From positions 2,542,001 to 2,606,000 of the forward strand of contig CAWCHQ010000001.1 in assembly GCA_963795415.1 (NCBI GenBank): a stretch of 64,000 nt of DNA, read 5' to 3'. The DNA comes from CAVSUZ01 sp963795415. Lineage in GTDB: Bacteria; Pseudomonadota; Alphaproteobacteria; Acetobacterales; Acetobacteraceae. The notes under the pieces were generated by a model, which saw only the letters and a program-made list of their open reading frames with translations, did no database searches and was not told where the DNA came from. Below are positions 61,917 to 64,000 of the stretch, piece by piece (position 1 is the stretch's first letter; each line of letters starts with the position of its first letter). Made by a program: the position numbers and the translations under genes.

Positions 61917-62792
61917 CCTAATGCGTCGGCACCAAAGACGTGAAAGTCGAGCCGCCTTCAGCAAGCGTGCGAACGCAATGCTCCGGATCGAAGCGCTTGC
62001 GCGAATAGACCGAGGTCACGCTACCGCAGTAGCTGAACGCGCCGAAGAAATTCCGTGAATTGGCGTGTGACACATCGGCTTCACCAGCAGAGCCCCGTCG
62101 GCCCGGTTAAGCCCCAACTCGATTTCGGTGATCAACGCCAGCAACGCTCCGCTCCGGTTGTTCCGCAGAACGCCCTTCGGATTCCCCGTCGTTCCCGAAG
62201 TATACATAAGTGTCCACGGATCCGAGGGATCAACCTTGAGGGCCGGCTCGCTTCCGCTCGTGCTGCCGAGCAGCATCTCGTGGTCGCGATATCCTGCAGG
62301 GCAGGGCCGATCCCCGAATGGATATAATTCCCGCTGGCCACGGCCAGATCGGAGCGGATCTCTCCGATCACTCCGGTGAGCTCGTCTTGCACGATCAAGG
62401 CCGCGGCGCCGGCGTTCGCGATGATGAAGCGGACCTCCGGGGCGACCAGGCGGAAGTTGATCGGCACAAGGATAAGGCCGGCTTTCGACGCAGCCGCATA
62501 GGTCTCCAGCCATTCCAGACAATTGTAAGCCAGCACCGCAACTGTAAGCCAGCACCGCAACGCGCGCGCCTTTATTTAGTCCAAGGCCCAGCAGTGCACT
62601 TGCCAGCCGGCACGCCCGGTCATTCCATTGCCCAAACGTCATCGACCGGTCGAGATCCCGTACGCCAAGGCGGTCGCCTGACAACCGGGCATGAACCGAC
62701 AGCATCTGGCCGAGCGTTAGCAGTTTCTCATGATGCCTCTCGAAATTCCACGCACCTCCGCCGGCGCCCGACCCGGCCCGACGTACCCTCAC
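61917..62792 (-). pseudogene. Acyl-CoA synthetase (AMP-binding) remnant with several frame breaks
   Basis: The N-terminus 'LLTLGQMLSVHARLSGD' and 'ACRLASALLGLGLNKGARV' matches fatty acyl-CoA ligases; 'FIIANAGAAALIVQDEL' is in another frame, and the ATP site 'MYTSGTTGNPKGVLRNN' again in the first. The first break is a 19-bp tandem duplication (62524-62561), and a 2-base duplication (GTGT at 62065) shifts the last part ('RNFFGAFSYCGSV', 'SRKRFDPEHCVRTLAEGG'). The gene stops at 'TSLVPTH', about halfway, where the decayed TPP gene begins. Not functional. Confidence 0.75.
62524..62561. repeat. 19-bp direct tandem duplication in ligase pseudogene
   Basis: TGTAAGCCAGCACCGCAAC occurs twice in a row (62524-62542 and 62543-62561). 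Since 19 is not a multiple of 3 it shifts the reading frame; with one copy removed the frame is continuous here. Confidence 0.95.
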
Positions 62793-62946
62793 GGGAATTT
62801 GTCGTGCAAACTATTTACCATTCTGTCCCCTGATCCGGCTCTGCATCCAATCCAGATTTACAGGAACCGCGCAATAACCTGCCCCGGACCCGACCCCGGC
62901 GGAAACCCCAATCATCTAAATCCAACCCAATAAGGATGAATCCCTG

Positions 62947-63597
62947 GTGCGCACCGTCCCGACAATCACGCTGATACTTATCATAACATCTCCCGCCACA
63001 GCTCTCTCGCAAATTCCTCCACCGGTGTGGAGCGGATTTTCAATCGGCGCTGCAGGAGGCATCGGCTTCGGCAACGCCCATAGCGACCTGTCAGGCCGAA
63101 TTGGCACGTTCAGTGGAGTCGGCTCGATCTACGCCGGATACGATTTTCAGTTGCCCAACGGCCTGGTGCTGGGTCTTGCCACCGGCGTCAGCCCGTTCCC
63201 CGGGCTTTTCGGCACCACGTCCAGCCCCTGTCCCGCATCGTTATGCCCAGGCCTGCAAGCCACAAACCAGTTTCATACGCAAGTGAGTTGGTTCGCCGAC
63301 GTCCGTCTTCGCGTGGGCTATGCGGTAGGGCGGTTTCTTCCCTATCTCACGGCGGGTTTCGGCTTCGGCGAAGGCAAATCCAGCGTCACGACATCCATAC
63401 TCGGCGTTCCGGTATCCGAGCAGTCGGTGAACAGCAATCTCCGCGGCGCCGTGTTCGGAGGTGGTCTGCAATACGCTCTGACCCATCACCTGTCGGCCGA
63501 TGCGACCTACCTCCGAGTACAGGCCAGTGCCAATCGCGTTCCCAGCGGTGGCGTAGGCTCCAACGCATTGCGTGTTGGCCTGGACTACCGCTTCTGA
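62947..63597 (+). CDS. Outer-membrane beta-barrel protein (Omp25/opacity-like)
   Basis: 216 residues from GTG 62947 (AAGGA about 10 bases upstream). A signal peptide ends at 'ITSPATALSQ'. The mature part begins 'WSGFSIGAAGGIGFGNAHSD' and has alternating strands such as 'VSWFADVRLRVGYAVGRFLP', ending in 'RVGLDYRF' with the C-terminal Phe needed for barrel assembly. Typical of 8-stranded Omp25/OmpW-like small porins in alphaproteobacteria. Stand-alone gene. Confidence 0.85.
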   Translation: MRTVPTITLILIITSPATALSQIPPPVWSGFSIGAAGGIGFGNAHSDLSGRIGTFSGVGSIYAGYDFQLPNGLVLGLATGVSPFPGLFGTTSSPCPASLCPGLQATNQFHTQVSWFADVRLRVGYAVGRFLPYLTAGFGFGEGKSSVTTSILGVPVSEQSVNSNLRGAVFGGGLQYALTHHLSADATYLRVQASANRVPSGGVGSNALRVGLDYRF

Positions 63598-63644
63598 CCC
63601 GTCGGGGCCATCTGATCCGCCTTCGCCACAGCTCATGAAACACC

Positions 63645-63689
63645 GCGCAATCATCCCCCGCGCAACCATCCCTTGCGCAATCATCCCTT
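63645..63689. repeat. 15-bp tandem repeat x3
   Basis: GCGCAATCATCCCCC, GCGCAACCATCCCTT and GCGCAATCATCCCTT in a row, followed by a partial fourth GCGCA. It lies in the non-coding interval 63598-63852, where no gene was recognised. Confidence 0.85.
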
Positions 63690-63852
63690 GCGCACGGCCT
63701 CGTGATAGGCCATTCTGAGGCCCTGCGCTGAATGGCGGCTCAACCAAAAAGCGCACTTTACCCAGGTGCGCCGATCGGTGGCGACGACTGAAAATGACCA
63801 ACTGTGCCCAGCCGGTCGGCGGTAGGTCAGCAATTTGGCTCCCCGTACGTCA

Positions 63853-64000
63853 ATGACTCCCCCCAATGAACTCCAACACTCTGATCTCCGAACCTCTTCC
63901 GGAGAACTAAACATCCGCTCCGAGCGGCTGCAGAGCTCATTGCAGCAGATCCCTGCCGCTGCACTGGTAACCGTCGTCAATGCCATCCTCATGACGGTGT
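63853..64000 (+). CDS. Start of a membrane protein, cut by window end
   Basis: From ATG 63853 the frame is open to the window edge (49 codons): MTPPNELQHSDLRTSSGELN, then a polar helix 'IRSERLQSSLQQIPAA' and the beginning of a hydrophobic segment 'ALVTVVNAILMTV'. The pattern (short polar N-terminus, then membrane helix) is seen at the start of sensor kinases and GGDEF proteins, but the family cannot be told from this. No clear ribosome site. Confidence 0.4.
   Translation, partial: MTPPNELQHSDLRTSSGELNIRSERLQSSLQQIPAAALVTVVNAILMTV

Noticed and set aside
63681..63992. 104-codon minus-strand frame near the right edge
   Set aside because: No family similarity, includes the 15-bp repeats, and overlaps a more plausible plus-strand gene start at 63853.
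1..64000. tRNA, rRNA, riboswitch or complete insertion sequence
   Set aside because: No T-arm/anticodon-arm pattern, rRNA segment, known riboswitch core or intact transposase was recognised by eye; a covariance-model scan would be needed to exclude them.

Overview
The window is a high-GC stretch that reads as an alphaproteobacterium, most likely of the Acetobacteraceae/Rhodospirillales type. This is inferred from gene content: adjacent hopanoid genes (hpnE, squalene-hopene cyclase), a soluble NAD-linked formate dehydrogenase (fdsGBA), an HU protein with an Ala/Lys-rich N-terminal tail, an MmcB-type repair protein, and an ECF sigma/anti-sigma/fasciclin group. No rRNA, tRNA, CRISPR array or complete insertion sequence was seen.

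Layout. 0-6.7 kb: a dipeptide-type ABC importer (dppBCD on the minus strand) diverges from its binding protein, which is frameshifted, and from two metal-dependent amidohydrolases; together these look like an uptake-and-hydrolysis cluster. 6.9-9.2 kb: a decayed group II intron reverse transcriptase end abuts motA, with motB upstream of it. 9.3-10.7 kb: an Lrp regulator and three small unknown minus-strand genes. 10.8-18.7 kb: a long plus-strand series of overlapping genes: glycosyltransferase GT2-GtrA, a GT39-type transferase, cysS, trmJ, hpnE, shc. 18.9-20.6 kb: a lower-GC DUF262/DUF1524 defence-type gene, frameshifted. 21-24.8 kb: an fbpABC-type iron importer with a 19-bp palindrome upstream. 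25.3-32.5 kb: an HD-domain protein, a branched-chain-type binding protein and fdsGBA. 32.6-38.8 kb: repeats and hairpins, GST, ferredoxin-NADP reductase, HU, an XRE regulator, a flavin oxidoreductase, an enoyl-CoA hydratase and a radical SAM protein. 38.8-42.2 kb: a PcaB-like lyase, a fasciclin protein, and a divergent ECF sigma factor with its anti-sigma factor. 42.2-46.8 kb: a liv-type branched-chain importer. 46.9-50.7 kb: an acetyltransferase, moaB, a lytic transglycosylase and a degenerate uracil-DNA-glycosylase-like protein. 51-55.4 kb: small-molecule metabolism genes and mmcB. 55.4-58.1 kb: repeat copies, a methyltransferase remnant and intact and decayed toxin-antitoxin genes. 58.3-60.7 kb: a large transketolase-type enzyme. 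60.7-62.8 kb: two decayed genes joined head to tail. 63-64 kb: an outer-membrane barrel and the start of a membrane protein.

Two window-scale signals stand out. First, seven otherwise recognisable genes are each broken by one single-base indel (five insertions, two deletions), which means either an indel-prone assembly or active gene decay. Second, the plus strand is G-rich up to about 50.5 kb and strongly C-rich from about 51 kb, regardless of gene direction. The switch lies at a dispersed palindromic repeat, so it could mark a replication terminus, an inversion endpoint or a chimeric join.

The best candidates for new biology are the divergent pair of matching ECF promoters at 40.9 kb, a Shine-Dalgarno-masking hairpin before the PcaB-like gene, two repeat families whose copies vary by paired changes in their stems, and the three small genes at 10 kb with a 17-bp palindrome over the first start codon.
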